Assembly: GCF_026745355.1 (NCBI RefSeq)
Contig: NC_079204.1
Span: 1,433,501-1,497,500, forward strand
From: Beta vulgaris subsp. vulgaris
Lineage: Eukaryota; Streptophyta; Magnoliopsida; Caryophyllales; Amaranthaceae
Length of the DNA stretch: 64,000 nt
Direction of reading: 5' to 3'
A model generated the notes under the pieces. The model was not told the origin of the DNA, ran no database searches, and saw only the letters and a program-made list of their open reading frames with translations. Within the stretch, counting starts at the first letter, position 1; each line of letters starts with the position of its first letter. Positions 24,463 through 34,873 of the stretch are shown in pieces. The position numbers and the translations under genes were made by a program.

Positions 24463-26030
24463 TGATAGGTGTGTTGCGCACCTAACAATGATAAAATTCC
24501 TAACTAACCTCCTAACTATGTAGCACAACAAGTCAAGTTTGAATCCACAGAGACAAACGGTATCAAACACTAGAAATCTCGACTCAAATTAACTAAATAA
24601 GTGATAAACAACAGTGAAAGAGATGTTGAACTAATAATAACGTTAAACTATGACAACTAGTAAAAACACACGAGGTAAAATCAATCAATAAAAGAACCTA
24701 GAATTAAGTATCCCCACCAGCACGAATAATACATGAATAATTCCTATGCCAATAAACATAATCAATGATCCAAAAGGAGTAATGCACCCTAAAAATACCA
24801 AAGATCTCTCCCGAGTACATATGGCTACTCTAGACAAGCAATCATACCTATTCCCATGGAATCATGGAAGAAAGAGACATTAATCATGTCATCACAACAA
24901 ATTCCTAGTAATCATATCTACTTATTCCCATAAAGATATTCAACTCATTGAATCAACAAATCCATCTAGATTCAATTCCTACTGAAAACAAGACATAATG
25001 AATCAATTCAAAATCACCTATCCTTGGTATGATAATGAAAATAAGTACAATTCAATCAAGGGCAATTAATCACATTGAAGTGGGGTTATGGGGGGAGGGG
25101 AAGAATTCATGCATTACTCATTGTTAGGGTTCAACTTAACCCTAGATTATAGAACTACTCACTCATAATTGAAATAACAAAGAAATTGGGAAAATTAGAA
25201 AGACATAACAATAAAGGAAGAGAGTAAATTAGAAAAACTTTGTCTTTACTTCAATGAGTCAATCCAAAGTAGCCAACTTGTAGAAATCAAGGTTCAAGAA
25301 TGGAGTTTACTCTCCAAAAGCTCTCTAAAAAGTAATACTCTATTCTCTAATAATCCAAAAACTACCCAAAAGTATGTTTTATAAAACCTAAAATCGTTTA
25401 TAAAAACTAGAAAAGGAAATAATAAAACCGTGGACATATTCCCGAAAAGCAAGTTGCACGGGCAAGCGGAAAACCGCACAGGCGCGCGCCATGTTGCACG
25501 GGGAAGTGAAATCCTGCTTGGGCATGCACGCGAGAAGGTTTTCTCCTTTTCGTTCACATATGTGCAGGGGAAGCGGCCATCCGCTTGGGCGTGTGCCTTG
25601 GTGCATAGGCAAGCGGAATCCTTCTTGGGCATGCACGTGAGACAACATGATTTCTCGTTTCTTCCACAGATTTGCACTGCAAGCGGCTATGTGCTTGGGC
25701 ATGCGCCTTTTCGCTCGGTCAAGTAGGAAAGCGTGGTCCCGTAAAGAGAATATTCTTTAATATCATCATTCTTTCAACCCCAAAGTACTCAAATTCATCT
25801 TCTCACATTCGAGAACCGCCAACTAGACCATCTACGAACCATCTTAGCTTCTCTTAGTCACAACCGACTACAAGAACCTGAAAATCACAAAGAAAAACCA
25901 AAAGTATCTCGAAATAACATAATGGTTCAAAAGAATGCTCAAATTATGCAATTAGACCTAAGATGTACTAAAAACTACACGAAAATGAGACTTAAGACCT
26001 ACTTATATGCAACTAAAAGCCGACTTATCA
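24463..26030 (-). mobile_element. Solo LTR-like or non-coding LTR element, 1.57 kb
   Basis: The segment starts TGATAGG and ends CTTATCA, so it has inverted TGATA/TATCA ends, with CTTAT to the left and TTTAT to the right as an imperfect 5-bp duplication. It is non-coding. Read on the minus strand it begins TGATAAGTCGGCTTTTAG and ends in GTGCGCAACACACCTATCA. These features fit a solo LTR or a large non-coding derivative. No partner LTR, PBS or gag/pol was seen. Confidence 0.5.
25456..25707. repeat. Five GC-rich hairpin repeats within the LTR-like element
   Basis: Units of about 35 bases start near 25,456, 25,496, 25,563, 25,602 and 25,675. Each reads approximately GCAxGGGCAAGCGG, a short loop, then CCGCTTGGGCATGCGCC, so each is self-complementary. 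Units 1-2 and 3-4 are adjacent pairs separated by AT-rich spacers containing TTTCTC/TTTTCG, giving a roughly 107-base higher-order period. Open frames on both strands here are a by-product of the repeat. Confidence 0.75.
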
Positions 26031-28140
26031 TTTATATGGGTTAGTGGGTGGCTTGTTTCTCCCTTCCTGTATAATGAGTTTCACGGTTTCACCCATGATG
26101 TGAATACTGTGGAGAATACTTTTCTAATGACCTTGTTGGTGTAGTACATTGTATGATGCAGATGCCCTAAGTGGTGGCACTGATGTAGTTGATATGTTTG
26201 GCTCTGTAAATTTATGTTGCAGTTGATCACTTGGATGTTGTAGCAATATTTAGTACTGTTAGGTTTAAAGACTTTGATGAAGTAAACATGAACCAAATCA
26301 CAAAACAATAGAGATAAAGAGGCAAGAGACCGACACAAGAATTTGAGAGGTGGAAATTTTGCTCAAATTTTAGGACTCTAAAAGCCACCTATTAAAGAGA
26401 TCGAAAATTGTTTAACCAGTATACAAGAGATTTTGTAAAGCTCTGCAATGATTAAAGTCCCTCATGAATGTGCTTGGAGGCTTCAAAGAGGTATTCTCAA
26501 TGATAAGAATATTCTGAATGAAACCCTCTAAAACATCTAGAAAATGGTATTTATACCAAGAGGCAAAATGAAGAAAACTTGAGTTAGATACAGCACTGAA
26601 ACCCACTTAATTGGGCGGGTATCTTAACCATTGCTGTGATATCCGTTCATCTTGTGTCCTTCAGTGCACTGGTTAGCCTGAAATCACAATGCTCCAGGCT
26701 TCAGCTACCTTGCACATAGTCATGAATGTTTTTGCTTCAAAACTTGCTTGTTGCTTACATTCACAATCTCATTTCACAGTCATGACTTCTTTTATTGGAG
26801 TGTCAGATTGTATCTTACCCATGTTTGTTTGGACCGTCTGGATTGTGGAATATGATGAATGACAAAATGTATTCCACTGCAGGTCTCATTTTTAGCTGCA
26901 CAAGAGTCTAACAGTGAGCTACATATGATCACAGTGAACAACAATGAGAAGGTCATTGGCATATTGGAATTGAACAAAGTGCACTTCTTTGCGTTTCTTT
27001 TTCCTTTCAAAGCAACTTAAAGGACACTCAGGTTCCGTATTCCTTGATATTTTGGTGAACCAGTCATATGGAAGATTTAGTTGTGAAGCATGTACAAATA
27101 TTTTAAATAGTTGCCATGGCTCTAGATTATTTTCTGTTGCAGATAATAATGATTATGTTTATTTTGTACTTCAGATAATAATGATCTGGATGTAAAATAA
27201 AATTCGTGGTTACAATTTTATCAAGCTTTTGATCATTAATCCTTGTTAATGATGAGATCATTCAAATTCAATATTCACTCAGGTCTGCTTATGATTTTGT
27301 AGCTATTGTCTATTCTCAAGTTGTATAAAATGCTCCATTGGATTTCCAGAGCTTAATTTACAAGGATGTGATTTGGGTTTACTGAAATCTGAAGATAGCG
27401 CTTGGGAGGAGTGACGATACCTACATTCCCTGGTATGCATCCTTCGCCCATACAATTTTTCGAATGACTCAACTCCTACACCTCTGCCTCTGTACTTTCT
27501 ATTTTCTTCTTCCCTTTATGTAAAAGATACTAAACTTTAGATGAGATATAAGGTGTCACTTGAAGAACTTTGTTTTTTGAACAATGTGTAGGGTTAGGAT
27601 TGGGGCATTTACATACTATAGTAGAGCTAAGAATGAGATCCTTGGTACGTTCGGTATCATTGTTAGTTTTTGGTTTTTAGATATTAAATGTCATATGATA
27701 TTTGGTTTACGAATAGTAAAATTGTACTAAAAATGATCATTTTTATTTGGAACACTGATAACAGAAAAGTGCAAACTTCTTTTTCTGGTTTCCATAATTC
27801 TGTTTTTAGTTTGGAGAATAATTGGAAAAAGAAAACGGTAACAAAGAAGTGCTTCCCTTTTGGTATGCTTAATGCTATTGTTTCTTGTAGTTCCTGTTGC
27901 TTAAAAGATTTAGCACATTTCGCTAACCTAGATCTAATGAGAATAAATTGTAAGTTACCATGAAAGGCATGTGTAACTCTTCAAGAAATTGCAATTCACT
28001 TATTGTTCCTCATATCCATTGTTTAAAATTGTGAAAGCTTTTATTACTCCAACTAACCCTTCATCAAAAAAAGACTTACACTATACCTTTCTTGTTAATG
28101 CTTCTGTTTAACTTCCTGCTACACGAAATCGTCACCTTCG
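26031..28140. other. Region without a supported gene
   Basis: AT-rich. Two short stretches could be decayed or downstream exons on the plus strand: 26,883-26,955 after a GCAG acceptor-like site, and 27,353-27,414 after TTTCCAG, the latter encoding LNLQGCDLGLLKSEDSAWEE then a stop. Neither could be tied in frame to the ASCH gene. There is a direct repeat CAGATAATAATGAT at about 27,139 and 27,174. Confidence 0.35.
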
Positions 28141-28165
28141 AGTACTTATTACTAGCCAAAAGCTC

Positions 28166-28173
28166 TATAAAAG
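28166..28173 (+). promoter_or_regulatory. TATA box of the first proline-rich gene
   Basis: TATAAAAG lies 70 bases before the start codon. The upstream context (TACTCCAACTAACCC near 28,045) is shared with the promoter of the paralogue at 31,098 (near 30,970). Confidence 0.65.
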
Positions 28174-28235
28174 GAACCCATTTTACTTCTGGTTTGGACC
28201 ATCACACACAAATTTCTCCTTAGAAACAAAGAAAA

Positions 28236-28466
28236 ATGTCTGGAAAACACTTGCTGCTTTTGCTCCTCATTGCTGTTCTCATCACCACCGGTTGTCTTGC
28301 TCATCATGATGACTACAAACATGACAAGAAGCCGCCCAAGAAGAAATCCCCTAAGGGCGATTATCATAAACCACCTGCTAAACATGATAAAAAGCCACCC
28401 ATGAAGAAGTATCCACCAGAAGAGAAGCCCCCAACGGCACCTTACAAACCACCTTCGGTGTTTTAA
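28236..28466 (+). CDS. Small secreted Lys/Pro/His-rich protein
   Basis: The 76-residue product starts MSGKHLLLLLLIAVLITTGCLA, a clear signal peptide probably cleaved near residue 22. The mature part is charged and repetitive: HHDDYKHDKKPPKKK, then repeated KPP units, ending PPTAPYKPPSVF. It is single-exon with a TATA box 70 bases upstream. The C-terminal PPxxPxKPPSx(F/Y) motif, signal peptide and flanking sequence are shared with the protein at 31,098, so they are tandem paralogues. Low-complexity secreted proline-rich proteins often associate with the cell wall, but this function is inferred. No catalytic domain is present, and peptide-hormone function cannot be excluded. Confidence 0.8.
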   Translation: MSGKHLLLLLLIAVLITTGCLAHHDDYKHDKKPPKKKSPKGDYHKPPAKHDKKPPMKKYPPEEKPPTAPYKPPSVF

Positions 28467-29789
28467 AATCAGCTATATGATGCCTCTGTCTTTTATCTAA
28501 TTCCCAAAAATAAGACTTGTCATGGGGCTCTATTTGTGTTTGACTGTTAGTTGATCTTTCACCTATACTGGGGAGTTTGTTTCATAATACTAGAATGTCG
28601 TATTGTTGGTTGTTGAACTTGTCTTGTGTACTACACTATTGTGTGTCTGTTATGTTTGAAGTGAAATTTACACATCTATTGTGCTCATAAGCTCATTGCA
28701 TTATACACTCCTTTGAGCTCTTTTTAAAATGCTTACTTTGTTGTCTATTTCTTATAATTCTGAGGGGAAAATTACTGTGAAAGATTTGGTTTGTCTTTTT
28801 TTTTTTTGCCAAGTATGTGTGTGTTTTAAGAACTTGTGAGGCTAGAAGCCAGTTTATCACCTTTGAAAGTAAATAGAGTTGAGAAAGTGAACATTATTGG
28901 TAGTAATGTGCGAAATTAGCAAGGGAGTGAGGCCATATGGGGTCACTGTGAGAGGTTTCAATCTTAGTGAATAGTGAATACGCTAAATATGTAAAACTTA
29001 AATAGATATCTAAATGTGGAATAGGAGAGTGGTAGGCCTTGTACGAAGTGAAATTACTAAACTACCCCCACAAACTGGTGCTCTGGTTTGGTTCTTGCAA
29101 CCTGATAATGAACAAAGATCGTAAATTAATGTAAAACTTTTTTTTTAAGTTGTTAAGATGAAGAATCTGACCGAACTGACACCTCGCACAGGTATAAGCC
29201 GTCAGGTTTGCACGTCAGACTCTTTGGAGGGAGGGAGGAAGGTAACGGAAACCTCACCCCAAAGAGTCCCTAGTTTGATCCCATGACCTTTAAAATCACG
29301 AGGCCAAATCTCTACCACTAGGTCAATGCTTGGTAAATTAATGTAAAACTTAGACTATACGAATTATTTAGTATTTGGATTAGCTGCTATCATATGAATG
29401 CTCAGAAAAATCTCCTGTACAGGATATCAAAGATGTTAAAAGATATAATTTTGTGCACTTATTTTCTTGTCAGCTTGTTAGCATTGAAGATTGAACAATG
29501 CAGACAGTAGATGTTAACATCTATGACCATGATTGATGAATAGTGGATTTGCATATTGAATATTTGGACCATCAGAAACCACATAATCAGGCTCATCTGA
29601 ATTCAGAATTTAGTCACTATAGTGGCAGAAAGTTTACTATAAGTTCGTCAAAGGAAGTTTACTAGATATCTTTGTTACAGCCGAAATATGCGACTTCATC
29701 AGAATTTGGGAAAAAGAAGTTTCACCTAAAATTGAATGATTTTCAACAATTTTAGCTTATTACAAAGTTCTCTAAGAAGTAAAATGAAC
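28467..29789. other. Intergenic, 3' UTR then repeat
   Basis: The first 60 bases share AATAAGACTTGTCATGGGGC-like sequence with the 3' region of the paralogue (31,546). The rest has a SINE-like repeat and no gene. Confidence 0.5.
29150..29335 (-). repeat. tRNA-derived SINE-like element
   Basis: The minus strand shows an A-box-like GACCTAGTGGTAGAG and a B-box-like GGTCATGGGATCAAAC at tRNA-like spacing, followed by GGTTTCCGTTACC. This fits a plant SINE head and body. Ends and duplication were not resolved. Confidence 0.5.
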
Positions 29790-29796
29790 TATAAAG
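29790..29796 (+). promoter_or_regulatory. TATA box of the second proline-rich gene
   Basis: TATAAAG at 73 bases before the ATG at 29,863. Its position rules out a start near 29,800, which would be a GTG in any case. Confidence 0.55.
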
Positions 29797-29862
29797 AGGG
29801 TGGCAAATTGGCAATCATCCATAGATTTATGCATTTTATCTTCAAATTCACTGAGCACAAAA

Positions 29863-30261
29863 ATGTGTCTAACTAGCCATCTTATGTTGTGGATTTTCCT
29901 TGGGTTATTGGTGCTTTTTACCAATCCCACTTTTGCTCAGAACCCACCAAACCATGGCCTCAAACCACCTATTCTTTCCGACGGCTATCTACCCCGGATA
30001 ATGTTTAGACGACCAACTATTCACAGATTTCCACCTCTAAAGAATCGGTGGCTCTTAGCACACAAACCACTACCATCAGAATTGTCTCCGAGCCATAAGC
30101 CACCTGTGAGAGTTGATTATTTTGTGGAAATAGCTGATGCAACAACGCCTCGTTTGCCTCCAATAATTACAAGAATTCCTCCTTCCGCCCCAACACCAAC
30201 TCTGCGTTTGCCTCCTATAAGGGGGAGACCACCTATTGTCCCGTCACCACCAACACATTGA
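29863..30261 (+). CDS. Small secreted Pro/Arg-rich protein
   Basis: The 132-residue product starts MCLTSHLMLWIFLGLLVLFT, a signal peptide with probable cleavage after NPTFA, about residue 25. The mature chain is basic and proline-rich with PPI/PPx spacing (RLPPIITRIPPSAP, RLPPIRGRPPIV), ending SPPTH. A short 15-codon upstream frame begins at 29,829 and overlaps the start. It lies between two Lys/Pro-rich paralogues but lacks their KPPSx(F/Y) tail, so it is a distant member or an unrelated neighbour. It is single-exon. Function is unknown; apoplastic or cell-wall location is inferred from the signal peptide and composition. Confidence 0.7.
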   Translation: MCLTSHLMLWIFLGLLVLFTNPTFAQNPPNHGLKPPILSDGYLPRIMFRRPTIHRFPPLKNRWLLAHKPLPSELSPSHKPPVRVDYFVEIADATTPRLPPIITRIPPSAPTPTLRLPPIRGRPPIVPSPPTH

Positions 30262-31034
30262 GCAAGCCGCTGTGGACTATTCCATCATACGACATTCCTA
30301 CACTAAATCACAACCAGATGAGTAAAATTAAAGTTTGAGAGTCAGTCATTTTACGAACAGAAGCCCTTATTTTCATATTTGTTATTCATTCAATCAATCG
30401 CTCAAGTAATATATAGAAATAAACTCAGCTAGCTGCTCAGTTCCCCTGAGATGCAGCTATAAGCTCTTGTTAAGAATATAGCGTTTCACCTACTTAAAGA
30501 AGTGTCATATACCCCAATTCCCCTCATTACTATATGAATGCTTATAATTCAGCTTGTAATAACTTTCGCAGTATTTTCAATTCAGTAATGGTATATTTGT
30601 TCATCAAGAAGAGTATGTTTCCTATAATGGTGAATTCAGAGGAACATGTACACAATACTTTTCCTGTATCTCTTTTATTCTAAAAGTTCTTTGAAACATT
30701 TTCTTGAATTATGTCAGGTACCAAGAAATCCTTCAGCAACCTATTTTTCAAGAACAAGGTCAGATCAGTTAACTTTTCAAATGTAAAGAGAAAGAATGTG
30801 GGTACTTTTTCTTTAACATATATTGTTTATATAAGTGCAGTTGATTACCCCAAAAGGCCAAAATTGCTGCAAGGAATTGAACTAAATTTTGACATATATA
30901 ACTAATCAATTCATACTAAATTATTGTTCTTTTCATGTTTTATCTGTGAAGCTTGTCATAGCTTTTGCTCCAACTAACCTCCAACTAATTGTCATCTCAA
31001 ATGTTCCTTCTAACCTAGCTTTTATCTGAAGCAG
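30262..31034. other. Intergenic stretch between proline-rich genes
   Basis: No supported gene. A 64-codon frame at 30,711 has no signal peptide or domain and no clear promoter. The last 100 bases resemble the promoter of the gene at 28,236. Confidence 0.45.
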
Positions 31035-31042
31035 TATAAATA
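31035..31042 (+). promoter_or_regulatory. TATA box of the third proline-rich gene
   Basis: TATAAATA at 63 bases before the ATG, followed by GAACCATCAC-type sequence that is also seen downstream of the TATA box of the gene at 28,236. Confidence 0.65.
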
Positions 31043-31097
31043 GCACCTACTATCTGAACCATCACTATAAGTCCCTCCCTGAGTGTTGCATATCATC

Positions 31098-31508
31098 ATG
31101 TCTAGTACTAAACGTTTGCTCGTTAGGTTCCTTATAGTAGTAGTGATCTTCACCGCTCATTGCCTTGCTAATCATCAACATGATCATCGCAAAACTTCTC
31201 CACGGCACAAGTCAATTGAAAACCGGAAACCATTACCTCAACACAAATCATTAGTACCATCCAAGGGAGAAAAGGTATCAACTGGGAAAAAACCTCCAGT
31301 GCCTCCACAAAACCGGGAAAAGCCACCACATGAGGATCACAAATCTCATGTCTCAGGTGGAAAAGCTCCTAAAAGGGGTGCTAACAAACCACCTGTTGAA
31401 CATAGCCCACAATTGCCTCCGGGTAGAAATGAGCTTCCTCTGAAGAAGCTACCCCCTTCTGAAAAGAAGCCCCCATTGCCACCCCACAAACCACCCTCGA
31501 CATACTGA
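31098..31508 (+). CDS. Secreted Lys/Pro/His-rich protein, paralogue of the 28,236 gene
   Basis: The 136-residue product starts MSSTKRLLVRFLIVVVIFTA, a signal peptide ending near HCLA. The mature part begins NHQHDHRK, like HHDDYKHDK in its paralogue, and continues with KPP, PPQ and KSxVP units to the C terminus PPLPPHKPPSTY. It is about 60 residues longer than the 28,236 protein because of extra repeat units in the middle. The ATG at 31,098 is chosen since the upstream extension has only GTG. Shared promoter and 3' sequences support a tandem duplication. A role in the cell wall or apoplast is inferred. No cysteine-rich or enzymatic domain is present. Confidence 0.8.
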   Translation: MSSTKRLLVRFLIVVVIFTAHCLANHQHDHRKTSPRHKSIENRKPLPQHKSLVPSKGEKVSTGKKPPVPPQNREKPPHEDHKSHVSGGKAPKRGANKPPVEHSPQLPPGRNELPLKKLPPSEKKPPLPPHKPPSTY

Positions 31509-31953
31509 ATCTTCTCCACACACTTTCTTTTGTTGCTGCATTGCATGAATAAGACATGTCCTGGGCTTTATATGTCAGGCTTTCTCTTTTTATGATACTC
31601 CATATGGTTATTGAGCTCGTCTTAATTTTTTCTTTTAATTGAACTTCTGTATTCTTGTGAGAAAGTGATCCATTCTCTTAAATCTTAATTACTGTTTCTT
31701 AGCACATCTGCTTGTTTACTGTCTTCCTTTGATTCTGAGGTTAAAGTTAAAAAAACATAAAAGAATTGCTAGAATTATTATGTTCAGTTGTTTTCTACAT
31801 GGTGCACTAGAACATCTTACTCAAGAGTCGAGACTCAAGAGTACATAGTGCATCAACTAACATATATTCTATTTCGGAACAGTTCACTTGGAGCAAATTT
31901 AGTAAATATAGGAATAAAAATAGGAGCAACAGATTTGGTTGAAGTGCAAAATT

Positions 31954-32043
31954 GATCAGCATTAAACCAATGTTTCAGTTTATGGTATTGGCAAAAGAAA
32001 TCAGCATTAAACCAATGTTTCAGTTTATGGTATTGGCAAAAGA
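31954..32043. repeat. 45-bp tandem duplication, two copies
   Basis: TCAGCATTAAACCAATGTTT and the following bases through GGCAAAAGAAA are repeated twice almost perfectly, with period 45. The related duplicated segment at 37,195 has a single copy. Confidence 0.9.
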
Positions 32044-32845
32044 GGCAGCCGAACACTCTCATAAGCTATGGAAAAAAAGCTTTGTGAAAACTTGTTCTCT
32101 ACTCACGCCTTACCTGTTGTTCTGTGATGAACAGTTCTCTGAGTCTGCATAACAAGTTGTATGCAGACATCCAATCTATTCCATGGTTGTCACTTAAAGG
32201 AAGCGAAATATCCCTGTAATTAACTTCAGAATGAACAAACACCTAAAGCTTCGGAACCTTAGTTTTAGTTATCCTTAGCAGCAGAAACTTTAAAAGCTTC
32301 AGTAAATAAGAGATTCTTACAGACTTACAGTACGAACAAAAAGAATTTCTTTCGAAAATTAACAATCGACTGGATACAGTTTCTTCTGGACAATATAATT
32401 TGAACTGCATCAGTAAACCCATATAATCTGACAATTTATGAAAGATATGTGAAAGATGTACATACTATGTAGCAAGTTTTGGATGATTTGTCTCCTTGTA
32501 GCTTATACAAGCTATCCAATATGTGCATTATGCCTGATAGTTTGTAACTTGATCAAATTTTATTTAGTCATTTAGAACAGATCAAATTAATAGAATAAAC
32601 TGGGTAGAGCATAATAGTTTTTTGACAGGTAATAGAACATTACACACTCCCAGCAACAGTACTACATCCCCAAAATTTAATCATCTCCATTCAATAGAAA
32701 GTTATCTTGAGTAAACCAACTACTAAACTAACAAGTCTAATCAATCATAAAGAACAAGTTGATCATACTCTGGCTTAGCAACAGCAGCAAGCATAACATC
32801 CTCCGGGTTCAAAATCCCACCTTCCTCCAAGAACAAAGTCACCAG
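31975..32845. repeat. Segmental duplication, copy 1
   Basis: Sequence from the GGTATTGGCAAAAGAGGCAGC region through the 3' end of the DUF2828 gene (32,741-32,845) recurs diverged at 37,200-38,042. Shared landmarks include TGGTTGTCACTTAAAGGAAG, TTATCCTTAGCAGCAGAAAC and ACCCATATAATCTGACAAT, all in the same order and strand. Confidence 0.85.
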
Positions 32846-34672
32846 ATTCTTCGAAAACCCACTAACAAGCGCGACCCCTGGTTGAGTACTCGGAACTGGA
32901 GTAGCTTTCGAGTGCCTGAGATTCCAAAACACAATCTCAGGCACCTTTTCGTACCCACTCTCCTTAAACTTTCTTTGTATCACCATATAATCTGTCTCCC
33001 ACGGGTTATTCCTGCCTGAAGCCATATCGAACTCCATATCACTAAATATAAACAGCCTTTTTATCATCTGTTCTTCTGGGATTTTCGCTTTCACTGCCAC
33101 CGCCAAAATCTGATCAAACGCCTTCTGCAAATTTGTGCACCAACCCCAATCCATATTCTTAATAAAGTTAGTCTTCTGTTTTAGTGTTCCTCCTCTAATC
33201 GTGTGAAAATTAGGATTTTCACTAAAAGTGATTACTTTCCCCTTCCATGGTTCCTCACTTAACTCTGAAATTAACAATCCAAGAGCTACACAAACTTCCA
33301 TTGGAGTCCCAGACATAGACCCAGAAACATCACAAATTGCCATACAATTATTCAACTTCCCTTTTTTTGCTAAATCATCCACCATTCTCTTCCATTGAAG
33401 TTCGGCAACTTCACCACCCTTTTCATCATTATTCAATGACGCGATTATCTCATGAGGAAGCAATGCTCCTGCTGCAATCGTCGCCTTACCACTCTTTACC
33501 TTTTCTAAGTAGTCCACAAATCTCTCTTCATCATGCTTATAAAACAAACTTGTGTACAATTTCATAGCAACAGAAGGAACCCTATTGTAAGGCAAAGCAT
33601 CCCACTTCTTAGCACAAATATACACCTCCGGTAACTCGAGTGCTTTTCTTAGGGGGACTAAAACCTCCTTCCTCAATCGATCACGCACCTTGAACACGTA
33701 ATGTGCTTCCTCCATGTTCTTGTATTCGTCATAATCCTCCTTAGGAAACACGCGCCTTGCAATGCTTTCGCAGAGCAATGTCACCTCATCATAGGTAGAA
33801 TCAATAGTAGGGCACCACTTAGCAGCAAACCCTAAGTTATACAAATCATTCTTTTGGAGACACTCCATATCTTTCTTTAACAAATCAGCAAAAATATCAG
33901 AAATCGAATCATACAAAAGTCGAAAATTCACATCTTCATTATACCTTTCTATAATCTTCTTAGTCCTCTCATTCTTTCTATGATACCTTAAAACCCTAGC
34001 CTTCTCTTTTTCCTCCTCACTCTTCTTTTCTTCACCATCATCTTCTTTTCCTATAACCCTCTTTTTACACTTATTGATCCTCCTCCCATGCATGCTCCCA
34101 TGCATGCTCCTATGCATGCGCCCATGCATGAATCCATAATGATGAATCATATCATAAACCTCCTCCTTAGGCTTTCGAGTATCGCTACCTTCGAGAAGAC
34201 GAAAGAGAATCTCAGGCATGTCCTTCAAATAGCCGAAACCGGATACAACACCCATGTTAAGTGATAATGTTCTAGGGTGGTTTTCATGTAGCCATAAAGC
34301 AGCAGTGTAAAACCCTTGTTTATCTGACTTGCCAGTACCTCGAACAGCCCTAAGGTTGCATATCAACTTAAGGGTTAAAAGAGGATCATGTGTCCAAGAA
34401 AGTTGGACGAGACGGATGAGTTCGGATGCGGGTGTGTAGGGAACCACATGGAAGAAGAAGTCTAAGGAAGGATTGCCGGAAGCTAAGAAGGTTGCTGATC
34501 GATTTTCGGTGTAGCCCATGTATGGGTAAGATGGGTATGAAAATGGAGGAGAAGATGAAGAAGAGAGCTTGTTATTGTTGTCATTGTGGTGTGTAATGGT
34601 GGTGGGAATGGGTGTGATAATGGGGATTTGAGGAGGGCCTAAAAGAGAGGTTCTTGTAGTTGTTTGTGCCAT
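32741..34672 (-). CDS. DUF2828 (TROVE/vWA-like) protein, intact MIDAS
   Basis: An uninterrupted 643-residue single-exon protein. The DUF2828 family core begins near FLASGNPSLDFFF (about residue 62) and runs through LKLICNLRAVRGTGKSDKQG and KWCPTIDSTYDE to the vWA-like C terminus. There AICDVSGSMSG gives an intact metal-ion-dependent adhesion site (D448, S450, S452), with a following TNLQKAFDQIL and IFSDMEFD as partner loops. Family members are widespread in plants, often in clusters; biochemical role is not established, but TROVE/vWA architecture suggests ligand or RNP binding. Residues about 180-200 carry repeated MHGRMHRSMHGSMHG. A basic/acidic segment follows. The next gene on the same strand is a diverged paralogue at 39,846. 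Confidence 0.92.
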   Translation of the reverse strand: MAQTTTRTSLLGPPQIPIITPIPTTITHHNDNNNKLSSSSSPPFSYPSYPYMGYTENRSATFLASGNPSLDFFFHVVPYTPASELIRLVQLSWTHDPLLTLKLICNLRAVRGTGKSDKQGFYTAALWLHENHPRTLSLNMGVVSGFGYLKDMPEILFRLLEGSDTRKPKEEVYDMIHHYGFMHGRMHRSMHGSMHGRRINKCKKRVIGKEDDGEEKKSEEEKEKARVLRYHRKNERTKKIIERYNEDVNFRLLYDSISDIFADLLKKDMECLQKNDLYNLGFAAKWCPTIDSTYDEVTLLCESIARRVFPKEDYDEYKNMEEAHYVFKVRDRLRKEVLVPLRKALELPEVYICAKKWDALPYNRVPSVAMKLYTSLFYKHDEERFVDYLEKVKSGKATIAAGALLPHEIIASLNNDEKGGEVAELQWKRMVDDLAKKGKLNNCMAICDVSGSMSGTPMEVCVALGLLISELSEEPWKGKVITFSENPNFHTIRGGTLKQKTNFIKNMDWGWCTNLQKAFDQILAVAVKAKIPEEQMIKRLFIFSDMEFDMASGRNNPWETDYMVIQRKFKESGYEKVPEIVFWNLRHSKATPVPSTQPGVALVSGFSKNLVTLFLEEGGILNPEDVMLAAVAKPEYDQLVLYD

Positions 34673-34736
34673 TGTTTTATGTTTTAGGGTTTAGTGATGT
34701 TGTTGGGAATTGAGATGTGAAAGTGAGATCCAAGAT

Positions 34737-34746
34737 TTTATTTATA
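34737..34746 (-). promoter_or_regulatory. Candidate TATA box of DUF2828 gene 1
   Basis: The minus strand reads TATAAATAAA about 65 bases upstream of the start codon, a typical spacing for plant promoters. Confidence 0.55.
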
Positions 34747-34873
34747 GTGTGAAAATATTTATAGTTGAGATTTTACTTGGGGATCAAGTATATATAGGTC
34801 AAATGGGAAATTAAATGAGATTGGAGAATAAAGATGTTGGAAACAGAAAGCAAGCCCATTGACAGCTAAAATA

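Noticed and set aside
25294..25857. Several overlapping open frames on both strands with Cys/Pro-rich products
   Set aside because: They arise from the GC-rich self-complementary repeat units in the LTR-like element. No frame is favoured.
29800..29862. Upstream extension of the second proline-rich gene
   Set aside because: The putative first codon is GTG and lies 4 bases after the TATA box. The ATG at 29,863 begins a proper signal peptide.
30711..30905. Possible fourth small protein gene
   Set aside because: No signal peptide, domain or TATA box at suitable spacing. The frame is short and basic, like random AT-rich sequence.
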